A stretch of 9,368 bases of DNA, taken from positions 1 through 9,368 of the forward strand of contig CANFPR010000025.1 of NCBI GenBank assembly GCA_947448975.1. Direction: 5' to 3'. The notes under the pieces were generated by a model. It made no database searches and was not told the origin of the DNA. It saw nothing but the letters and a program-made list of their open reading frames with translations. The DNA comes from Micrococcales bacterium (GTDB lineage: Bacteria > Actinomycetota > Actinomycetes > Actinomycetales > Microbacteriaceae). Each line of letters opens with the position of its first letter. The first letter of the stretch is position 1. The translations under genes and the position numbers were made by a program. Positions 1 to 6,500 of the stretch are shown here, one piece after another.

Positions 1-667
1 CGAGCGTCGATTTTCCGACCCCCGAGTGACCCACCATCACAGTGATTTCGCCGTCGAGCAATTTTTGCAGTTCGTCGAGGGCGGGTGCATCCGAGCGATT
101 TTTAATCACTGGGATGCTTAGGCCGGCGAAGTTTGCCAAGAAATCGGTTGGGTCGGCGAGGTCGCACTTGGTGATTACAAGAATTGGCCGCAAACCGGCG
201 TCGAACGCGGCGGCGAGGTAGCGGTCGATAAGCCTGGTTCTAGGTTCGGGGTTTGCGATTGCCGTGACGATAGCCATCTGCGTTGCGTTGGCCACGATCA
301 CTCGCTCAACCTGGTCGGTGTCGTCGGCGCTTCGGCGAAGTAGCGACGTACGCGGTTCGATGCGAACGATTCTGGCGAGGGCGCCTTCGGTTTCTGAGGT
401 ATCGCCGGCAAGCGCAACGCGGTCGCCTACGGCTGCGCCAACCTTGCGCAATTCTTTGGCCATGGTGGCGGTGATGTCGCGGTCTTCGCCCTCTAGCAGA
501 ATGCGGTACCGCCCAAGGTCTACGCCGGTCACAAAGCCGATCTGCGCGTTCTTGTAGTCGGGGCGATTCTTGGTTCGAGGCTTATTGCCCTTTGGGTTCG
601 GGCGTGAACGAATGTCGTCTTCGTCTAGGTCGTGCTGACCCGGCTCTGGTTCGTAAAGCCAGCTCAA
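1..667 (-). CDS. rsgA: RsgA, ribosome small-subunit-dependent GTPase A (3' part missing)
   Basis: This is a circularly permuted GTPase that assists late maturation of the 30S ribosomal subunit in the cytoplasm. I read 222 codons from a TTG start at 667. The gene runs off the left edge, so the rest of the GTPase domain and the C-terminal zinc-binding region are not seen. The N-terminus is a basic tail (about residues 20-38, rich in R, P, K and N), as in actinobacterial RsgA. An OB-fold-like segment follows (about 42-105: IGFVTG, GRYRILLEG, VGDRV). Next come the G4 motif TKCD (166-169) and then the P-loop GHSGVGKST (213-221). G4 lying before G1 is the family's permuted order. The TTG start overlaps the aroA stop in TTGA, so translation is probably coupled to aroA. 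The reading is continuous with no frameshift. The identification is firm; only the start codon is slightly uncertain. Confidence 0.95.
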   Translation of the reverse strand, partial: MSWLYEPEPGQHDLDEDDIRSRPNPKGNKPRTKNRPDYKNAQIGFVTGVDLGRYRILLEGEDRDITATMAKELRKVGAAVGDRVALAGDTSETEGALARIVRIEPRTSLLRRSADDTDQVERVIVANATQMAIVTAIANPEPRTRLIDRYLAAAFDAGLRPILVITKCDLADPTDFLANFAGLSIPVIKNRSDAPALDELQKLLDGEITVMVGHSGVGKSTL

Positions 668-1971
668 GCGCTTGCTCCGAGCATCTGCTGCCAAAGCGCC
701 GTGAAGTTGGGCATGGTCTTTGCCGTTGTGGCAATGTTTTCAACCTCGATGCCGGGCACTCTCAGCCCGATGATCGCCCCCGCGGTTGCCATGCGGTGGT
801 CGTCGTAGCTCTGCCACTGGCAGGCGTGCAGAGCGGTTGGAACAATCTCGAGTCCGTCTTCGGTTTCGCTGCATTGGCCGCCAGCTCGATTAATCTCTGC
901 CGTTAGAGCTGCGAGCCGGTCGGTTTCGTGACCTCTCAGGTGAGCGATGCCGCTGATTCGCGAAGGTGAATCGGCTAGAGCGGCCAACACTGCAATCACC
1001 GGCGCGAGTTCACCACCAATCGAAAGGTCGATGTCGATGCCTTTGATTTCGCCGTTTGAGGTCAGGGTCAATCCGCGCTCATCGAGGCTAACGCTCGCGC
1101 CCATCTCGGTAAGAATCCAGATGAACTCGTTGCCAACCTGGGTGGTAACTGCTGGCCAGTGCGGAATGGTGATCGAACCGCCGGCGACCATGGCGGCAGC
1201 CAGGAAAGGACCGGCATTAGAGAGGTCTGGTTCAATCACAACTTCGCCGCCGGCAATCGGCCCAGGCTCGACCCGCCAGGTTGCTTCGCCCGTGGCCGAG
1301 GCCTTTACGCCGCGCTTTTGCAGGCAATCGAGGGTCATTTCGATGTGCGGCATGCTCGGCAGGTGCTCACCGGCGTGCGTGAGAGTGATGCCATCTTCGA
1401 ATCTTGCTGCAGCCAAAAGTAACCCCGACACAAACTGGCTCGATTCGCTTGCGTCGATGCTTAGTTCGCCACCACGGATGCTGCCGCGACCGGCCACGCT
1501 AAATGGCAACCTGCCCGTGTCTTCGGTTGATTGCTCAACTTGCACGCCGAGTTCACGCAGCGAACTGATTGTGGTTGCCATTGGGCGTCTGCGTGCCCCG
1601 AGATCTCCGTCGAACAGCACGGTGCCGGCGTGTAACCCGGCTAGAGGTGGCACGAAGCGCATTACGGTGCCGGCTAGTCCGCAATCGATGGCTACCGTTT
1701 GCCCGTCGTTTTCGGCCGAATTGATTGGTTGCACAACAATGCGGTCTTCGCCGCGTTCAAATGCCGCGCCCAATGACTCGAGAGCGGCAATCATGAGTTC
1801 GCTGTCGCGTGAAATAAGTGGCTCGATGAGGGTGGTCGATTCGCTGGCTAAAGCCGCAAGAACTAGTTCTCGGTTGGTTAGCGACTTAGACCCCGGAAGT
1901 TTCACGACCGCGTCAATATTGCCCTTGGCCAGGGGAGCGTTCCAGAGCGCGGAATAAGTGTGAGAAGTCAT
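664..1971 (-). CDS. aroA: 3-phosphoshikimate 1-carboxyvinyltransferase (EPSP synthase)
   Basis: The enzyme transfers the enolpyruvyl group of PEP to shikimate 3-phosphate, the sixth step of the shikimate pathway. The full length is 435 aa, normal for the family. Visible motifs are PGSKSLTNR (26-34, substrate-binding Lys, Ser and Arg), CGLAGTVMRF (97-106, the PEP/S3P loop), ARRRPM (126-131), HLRGHETDRL (344-353) and DDHRMA (390-395). The catalytic acid that is Asp313 in E. coli appears as Glu in GGELAP (319-324), and the Pro after the loop's Met-Arg is Phe106. I recall both as usual in actinobacterial AroA. Glu35 directly after the conserved NR is less familiar. The ATG at 1971 has no Shine-Dalgarno in front of it but has a -10-like TATTTT 8 nt upstream, which suggests a leaderless message. 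The gene is divergent from the sigma factor gene and overlaps rsgA by 4 nt. Confidence 0.97.
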   Translation of the reverse strand: MTSHTYSALWNAPLAKGNIDAVVKLPGSKSLTNRELVLAALASESTTLIEPLISRDSELMIAALESLGAAFERGEDRIVVQPINSAENDGQTVAIDCGLAGTVMRFVPPLAGLHAGTVLFDGDLGARRRPMATTISSLRELGVQVEQSTEDTGRLPFSVAGRGSIRGGELSIDASESSQFVSGLLLAAARFEDGITLTHAGEHLPSMPHIEMTLDCLQKRGVKASATGEATWRVEPGPIAGGEVVIEPDLSNAGPFLAAAMVAGGSITIPHWPAVTTQVGNEFIWILTEMGASVSLDERGLTLTSNGEIKGIDIDLSIGGELAPVIAVLAALADSPSRISGIAHLRGHETDRLAALTAEINRAGGQCSETEDGLEIVPTALHACQWQSYDDHRMATAGAIIGLRVPGIEVENIATTAKTMPNFTALWQQMLGASA

Positions 1972-1976
1972 CTGTT
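1951..1976 (+). promoter_or_regulatory. SigH/SigR-type promoter, probably autoregulatory, for the sigma/anti-sigma genes
   Basis: GGAAT at 1951-1955 is followed by exactly 18 nt and then GTT at 1974-1976 (GTTACC in full). This is the published consensus for Streptomyces SigR (GGAAT, 18-19 nt, GTT) and is close to that of mycobacterial SigH. It lies on the correct strand, about 50 nt before the start codon of a sigma factor of that same group, which autoregulates its own gene in the characterised cases. The predicted transcript start is near 1983-1985, giving a leader of about 43 nt. The -35 element lies within aroA codons on the opposite strand, and the -10 element is just outside the aroA start. 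Confidence 0.7.
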
Positions 1977-1979
1977 ACC

Positions 1980-2008
1980 AAAATACCAGCAAGCCACAAA
2001 CTTGCCGA
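1980..2008 (-). promoter_or_regulatory. Probable housekeeping promoter of aroA (leaderless transcript)
   Basis: Read on the minus strand, the -10-like TATTTT occupies 1985-1980. A -35-like TCGGCA (4 of 6 matches to TTGACA) occupies 2008-2003, and the spacer is 17 nt. The expected transcript start falls at or within a few bases of the aroA ATG (1971). The 8 nt between the -10 and the ATG contain no ribosome binding site. This fits leaderless initiation, which is common in Actinobacteria. It is inferred from hexamer similarity only. Confidence 0.45.
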
Positions 2009-2016
2009 TTCTCAAC

Positions 2017-2024
2017 GAGGAGAG
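2017..2024 (+). promoter_or_regulatory. Ribosome binding site supporting a TTG start for the sigma factor
   Basis: The purine run GAGGAGAG (core AGGAG at 2018-2022) ends 2-4 nt before TTG 2027. It is the best Shine-Dalgarno-like sequence in the region. None of the later in-frame ATGs (2063, 2084, 2105) has a comparable one. The spacing is on the short side, so initiation at 2063 cannot be fully excluded. Confidence 0.55.
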
Positions 2025-2026
2025 AC

Positions 2027-2725
2027 TTGACCCAAACTTTGACGTTAGAAGTTGCAGAACAGATGGCTCTAGACTCAGTTTTGATGACTGAATCAAAAGA
2101 ACCAATGAGCAGTGCCCAAAGAATTCGTGAATTCGAGGAGCTAGCACTGCCTTATCAGCGCCTGCTTTTCGGTGTTGCTCTAACCCGAACTCGCAACTAC
2201 GCAGACGCCGAAGACCTGGTTCAAGAAACCTTCGTTAAGGCTTTCAAGGCTTGGCATCAATTTGAGAAGGGCACCAACCTCAAAGCCTGGCTGGTGAAAA
2301 TTCTCGAAAACACGGCCATCAACCTATTCAACAAGCGCAAGAAAGAAACCGGGTCGGCCAGTTTGGACGACATGGAAGAATTCCAGGTTGGTAACGCGCA
2401 GTCGCTAACTGCTCGCAGTCAGCGTTCTGCCGAAATCGAGGCCCTCGACCACATTCCCTCGAAGAATGTGCGCGAAGCGCTTCAATCGCTCAACGAAGAG
2501 TTCCGCATGACCGTGTACTACGCCGTAGTCGAAGGTCTCTCGTATGCAGAGATTGCCGATGTCATGCAAACCGAGTTGGGAACTGTGATGAGCAGACTCC
2601 ACCGCGGTAAGGCAAAGCTGTTTGAGGCATTGAAAGAGTTTGCCGCTGAGGAAGGTTATGACGTGACACCAACCAAAGAGAAGAAGTCGAAGTTGCGTGC
2701 AATGAAGAATGGGAGCGCCAAATGA
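2027..2725 (+). CDS. sigH: ECF RNA polymerase sigma factor, SigH/SigR (RpoE-like) group
   Basis: This is a group IV sigma factor that directs RNA polymerase to thiol-oxidative and heat stress genes in related actinobacteria. It has 232 aa from the TTG start. The region 2 domain lies at about 40-105, with the signature DAEDLVQETFVKAF (60-73) and the following WHQF and NLKAWL. The region 4 helix-turn-helix lies at about 148-203, with LSYAEIADVM and GTVMSRLHRGKAKL. A basic tail (217-227) follows region 4, longer than I expect for the family. No extra regulatory domain is visible. The stop overlaps the start of the anti-sigma gene in ATGA, which favours matched amounts of the two proteins. The GGAAT/GTT promoter upstream suggests positive autoregulation. 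The group is well supported by the neighbouring zinc anti-sigma gene. The name sigH (sigR in Streptomyces) is by analogy. Confidence 0.92.
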   Translation: MTQTLTLEVAEQMALDSVLMTESKEPMSSAQRIREFEELALPYQRLLFGVALTRTRNYADAEDLVQETFVKAFKAWHQFEKGTNLKAWLVKILENTAINLFNKRKKETGSASLDDMEEFQVGNAQSLTARSQRSAEIEALDHIPSKNVREALQSLNEEFRMTVYYAVVEGLSYAEIADVMQTELGTVMSRLHRGKAKLFEALKEFAAEEGYDVTPTKEKKSKLRAMKNGSAK

Positions 2726-2973
2726 GCGAGATCAACTGCGAAGAGACGAAGCGTCAGGTTAACGAGTACCTGCACAACGAGCTCTCGGCTCAAGAGGTTC
2801 AAGACATCACGGCTCACATTGCCAACTGCGACTCGTGCGAAACCGACTACGACTTTGAGGTTCTGTTTAACAACGTCATCAAGCGTTCATGCGATGAAGC
2901 GCCACCTCAAGAATTGGCGCAAAGAATTATCGACCGCATCCGCGCTATCGACTCAGGAAGAGTCGAACACTAA
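2722..2973 (+). CDS. rsrA: RsrA/RshA-type zinc-binding redox anti-sigma factor
   Basis: This small cytoplasmic protein (83 aa) is predicted to bind and silence the sigma factor encoded just upstream and to release it when its cysteines are oxidised. The ZAS-family signature is clear: Cys6, then His32, Cys36 and Cys39 (HIANCDSC, H-x3-C-x2-C), plus Cys57. The 26-residue spacing from Cys6 to His32, and the H-C-C spacing, equal those of Streptomyces RsrA Cys11, His37, Cys41 and Cys44. There the oxidation of Cys11 and Cys44 to a disulfide expels zinc. The protein is shorter than RsrA (about 105 aa), with trimmed ends. The start is supported by GGGAG (2711-2715), 6 nt before the ATG, and by the ATGA overlap. 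There is no transmembrane segment, consistent with a soluble redox sensor rather than an envelope sensor. Confidence 0.92.
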   Translation: MSEINCEETKRQVNEYLHNELSAQEVQDITAHIANCDSCETDYDFEVLFNNVIKRSCDEAPPQELAQRIIDRIRAIDSGRVEH

Positions 2974-2986
2974 GAGTTCTTACTCT
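2948..2986. terminator. Two small hairpins at the convergent junction; weak or bidirectional terminator at best
   Basis: TCGACTC (2948-2954) and GAGTCGA (2960-2966) form a perfect 7-bp stem with a 5-nt loop over the last codons of rsrA. AGAGT (2973-2977) and ACTCT (2982-2986) form a second 5-bp stem around both stop codons. Neither is followed by a T-rich run on either strand, so classical intrinsic termination is not convincing. Their position at the tail-to-tail junction is the main argument for them. Confidence 0.3.
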
Positions 2987-3582
2987 GGTAGCCCTAGCCA
3001 CTCGTTCCAACCACGGTTGAGCACCAACCACGCGATCAAACCATGACCAATCTGACCTGGACGACCGGCCGGGTCTGAAGAAATCTCCGAATTCCAGCCT
3101 TCGTGCCCAATCAGCGGGGTGAAGCAGTCAACGTAGTGCACACCGCGACGAGCGCAAACATCCTCAAAACCGGCCGACAGGTGTTCGATTTCGCTGTTCA
3201 GCTCCGGGTTGCGGTGCGGTGTCGGCCCAATCACAAAGCAATCAACGCCCTTGCGCTTGGCGTCGTCGAGAATGGTGGCCGCATTTAGGCGGCTACGCGA
3301 AATTGAGATGCCCGAGGCCGGGTCGTGGTTTGGTAACACCAAAACCAGACGGTTCTCGGCTGCGGTTGAGAACCGAAGCTGTGCCTCACCGTTGTAGCGT
3401 TCTAGCAACTTCGCCGAGGTATCTCCGGGGTTTGGAAGTGGATACACGTCGATAAGCGGCTCGACCACGGGGGTTCTTGCCAGCACTCGACCCAACCAGC
3501 CCATACCCTTAGGGTCGCCCGAGGCGCTAACCAGCGAGTCGCCGAGAATGACGATTCTGATTTCGCGGTTGCTCTCGTTCAT
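2980..3582 (-). CDS. SGNH/GDSL-type hydrolase family protein
   Basis: This is a 200-aa soluble protein with no signal peptide, so probably a cytoplasmic esterase-like enzyme. Its substrate cannot be read from the sequence. Block I is VILGDSLVSASGDP with Ser16 as the expected nucleophile. Block II is NPGDTS (51-56) with Gly53. Block III is LPNHD (83-87) with Asn85. Block V normally reads D-x-x-H-P; here the corresponding stretch is DPAGRPGQIGHG (170-181). Arg174 stands where the catalytic His is expected, and a His (180) lies six residues later. The protein may therefore be altered or inactive as a Ser-His-Asp hydrolase. The ATG lies 3 nt after the kgd stop with no good ribosome binding site in between, so it is probably cotranscribed with kgd and translated by reinitiation. 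The 3' end faces rsrA at 6 nt. The family is fairly sure; the function is unknown. Confidence 0.8.
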   Translation of the reverse strand: MNESNREIRIVILGDSLVSASGDPKGMGWLGRVLARTPVVEPLIDVYPLPNPGDTSAKLLERYNGEAQLRFSTAAENRLVLVLPNHDPASGISISRSRLNAATILDDAKRKGVDCFVIGPTPHRNPELNSEIEHLSAGFEDVCARRGVHYVDCFTPLIGHEGWNSEISSDPAGRPGQIGHGLIAWLVLNRGWNEWLGLPE

Positions 3583-3585
3583 GGG

Positions 3586-6500
3586 TTATGCGTTAAACGC
3601 TCTCTCAACCAGGTCGGCCTGCTCGACGGCGTGACGTTTAGCCGAGCCGGTAGCCGGTGATGCCGATGCCGGGCGCGAAACGAGCTTGGCAACCTGTCCA
3701 TCCATGTATTTAGGCAAGAACAAACCGATGTAGGTCCACGGGCCCTGGTTGGCCGGTTCGTCTTGAACCCAAACCAATTCGGCGTTGGGATATTGAGCGT
3801 AGGCAGCCTTGATTTCGTCAACCGGTGTTGGGTAGAGCTGCTCAACTCGAACGATGGCGGTCTTGCCGTCGCCGCGCTTCTGCGATTCAGCCAGAAGATC
3901 CCAGTAAACCTTGCCCGAGCAGAACAGAACGCGCTGAACGGCATTCTTGTCGAGACCCTGCTGGTCGTCGATAACCGCTTGGAAGGTTCCGTGCGTGAAA
4001 TCTTCTACCGACGAAGAGGCCGCTTTGAGGCGAAGCATCGACTTAGGCGCGAAAATCACCAGCGGACGCTGCGGGCTTGAGTAAGCCTGACGACGAAGCA
4101 GGTGGAAGTGCGATGCCGGAGTCGAAGGCTGAGCCACGGTCATGTTGTTCTCAGCGCACAGCTGCAGGTATCGCTCGATGCGAGCCGATGAGTGGTCTGG
4201 CCCCTGGCCCTCGTAGCCGTGCGGAAGCAGCAACACCAAACCGGAGTGCTGGTTCCACTTTTGTTCGGCCGAAGACAAGAACTCGTCGATGATGGTTTGA
4301 GCACCGTTGGCGAAGTCGCCGAACTGTGCCTCCCAGAGCACGAGAGCTTCTGGTCGCTCTACCGAGTAGCCGTATTCGAAGCCCATCGCTGCGTATTCGC
4401 TCAGCAGGGAGTCGTAGACGTAGAACTTGGCCTGGTCTTCGCTCAGGTTGCGAAGCGGCATCCACTCTTGGCCGTTTACGCGGTCGTGGAACACTGCGTG
4501 CCGCTGAACGAAGGTACCGCGGCGGCTGTCTTGGCCAGCGAGGCGAACGACCTTGCCTTCGAGGCTCAACGAGCCGAATGCCAAGATTTCTCCGAAGCCC
4601 CAGTCGATTCCTCCCTGACGCGACATTTCGAAGCGCTTCTGCAGCAACTGCTGTAGCTTCGGATGAACGGTGAAGGCTGGGGGCAGGTTGTTGTGTGCGT
4701 CACCGATGAGCTCGACGACATCCTTGCTAATGGCAGTTGCCTTGGCGATCTCTGGGTGATCTGAAGCAGTGGTTCCGATGCCTACCGGGCGCGGAACCAG
4801 CTCCGCTGGCTTGGTGTTTGCCTCGTGAACCTCTACGAAGGCGCTTTCAAGTTTCTTCTGGAAGGTGTCGTTAGCAGCCTCGAATTCGTCGCGAGTGATG
4901 TCTCCGCGACCAACCAGCGACTCAAGGTACAGGGTGCGAACCGAACGCTTGGCTTCGATCAGGTTGTACATGAGTGGTTGGGTCATCGAAGGGTCGTCGC
5001 CCTCGTTGTGGCCGCGTCGACGGTAGCAAACGATGTCGATGACGACATCTTTTTTGAATTCTTCGCGGAATTCGAAGGCGAGCTGAGCCACGCGAACAAC
5101 GGCCTCAGGGTCGTCACCGTTTACATGGAAGATCGGTGCCTGAATGCCCTTGGCGATGTCGGTTGAGTACACGGTTGAACGTGACTCCGACGGTGGCGTG
5201 GTGAAACCAACCTGGTTGTTGATGACGATGTTGATCGTGCCGCCAACCTTGTAGCCGCGAAGCTGCGACATGTTGAGCACCTCGGGAACAACTCCCTGGC
5301 CGGCAAACGCTGCATCGCCGTGAATCAACACCGGCAAGAAAGGGTAGAAGTCGGTTGGCGTGCCGTTGACCGAGTCGACCTTGGCACGCACGATGCCCTC
5401 GAGAACCGGGTTTACGGCCTCAAGGTGAGAAGGGTTGGCAGCCAGAGTCACGCGAATCTGGGTTCCCTCAGGAGTGGTGATGGTGCTGTCGGTACCTAGG
5501 TGGTACTTGACGTCACCCGACCCTTGTACCGACTTGCCATCGGTGCTTCCTTCGAATTCTTTGAAGACCTGGCCGTAGGTCTTGCCCGCAACGTTGGTGA
5601 GAACGTTTAGGCGACCGCGGTGTGCCATGCCGATGTTTACTTCGCGAAGACCCTTGTGAGCCGCTGCGGTAATCAAAGCGTCGAGAGCCGCAATGGTCGA
5701 CTCTCCACCTTCGAGCGAGAATCGCTTCTGCCCAACAAACTTGGTCTGCAAGAAGGTCTCGAATGCTTCTGCCTCGTTGAGTTTTTCAAGGATGCGCAGC
5801 TGTTGGTCGTGAGTCGGCTTCTCGTAAGGGCGCTCTAGCTTGTCTTGGAACCACTTGCGCTGAGCAGGGTCTTGAATGTGCATGTACTCGACACCTACGG
5901 TGCGGCAGTATGAGTCGCGCAGAATCTTTAGGGTGTCGCGTAGCTGCATCTTCGGCTTGCCGCCGAAACCGCCGGTCTTGTAGCTGCGGTCTAGATCCCA
6001 GAGGCTAAGGCCGTGGGTGAGAACGTCTAGGTCTGGGTGGCTGCGCTGCTGATACTCGAGTGGATCGATGTCGGCCATCAGGTGACCACGAACGCGGTAG
6101 GCGTTGATTAGTTCCTGAATGCGCGCTGCCTTCGAGCGGTCATCGGAGTCGTTTGCGTCGAAGTCGGTAGCCCAGCGAATTGGTTCGTAGGGAATGCGAA
6201 GGTCGGCGAACAGTTCGTCGTAGAACCCGCGCTCGCCGAGTAGCAACTCGTGAACCTTTTTGAGGAACTCGCCCGAACCGGCACCTTGAATAACGCGGTG
6301 GTCGTAGGTGGATGTGAGCGTGATGGTCTTGCTGATGCCCAGCTTGGCCAACTGCTCTTCGTGCATACCGGCAAATTCGGCTGGATACTCGAGAGCGCCA
6401 GCGCCGATGATGCAACCCTGACCCTTCATTAGGCGTGGCACGGAGTGAACGGTGCCGATGCCACCCGGGTTGGTTAGCGAAACCGTGCTGCCGGCGAAGT

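Noticed and set aside
350..356. Within-protein site of Kgd (residues 350-356, DHRVIQG) as a broken E2 active site
   Set aside because: Gln in place of the HRxxDG Asp looks like a lost catalytic residue, but I recall the same sequence (DHR-I-I-Q-G) in mycobacterial Kgd, so it is a family trait and not damage. Coordinates here are residue numbers.
947..1957. 336-codon open frame on the plus strand antisense to aroA
   Set aside because: It lies entirely within aroA, which has all family motifs. Its composition (rich in Ser, Arg, Pro and Ala, no recognisable motif) is that of a mirror frame in GC-biased coding DNA.
3590..3600. Palindrome GCGTTAAACGC at the end of kgd
   Set aside because: An 11-nt dyad with a 1-nt centre cannot form a useful hairpin and is encoded by the last kgd codons. 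There is no T-run or repeat elsewhere to suggest an operator.
3579..3944. 121-codon minus-strand frame overlapping the kgd 3' end in another frame
   Set aside because: It is out of frame with the intact and well-conserved E1 C-terminus. No domain or ribosome binding site supports it.
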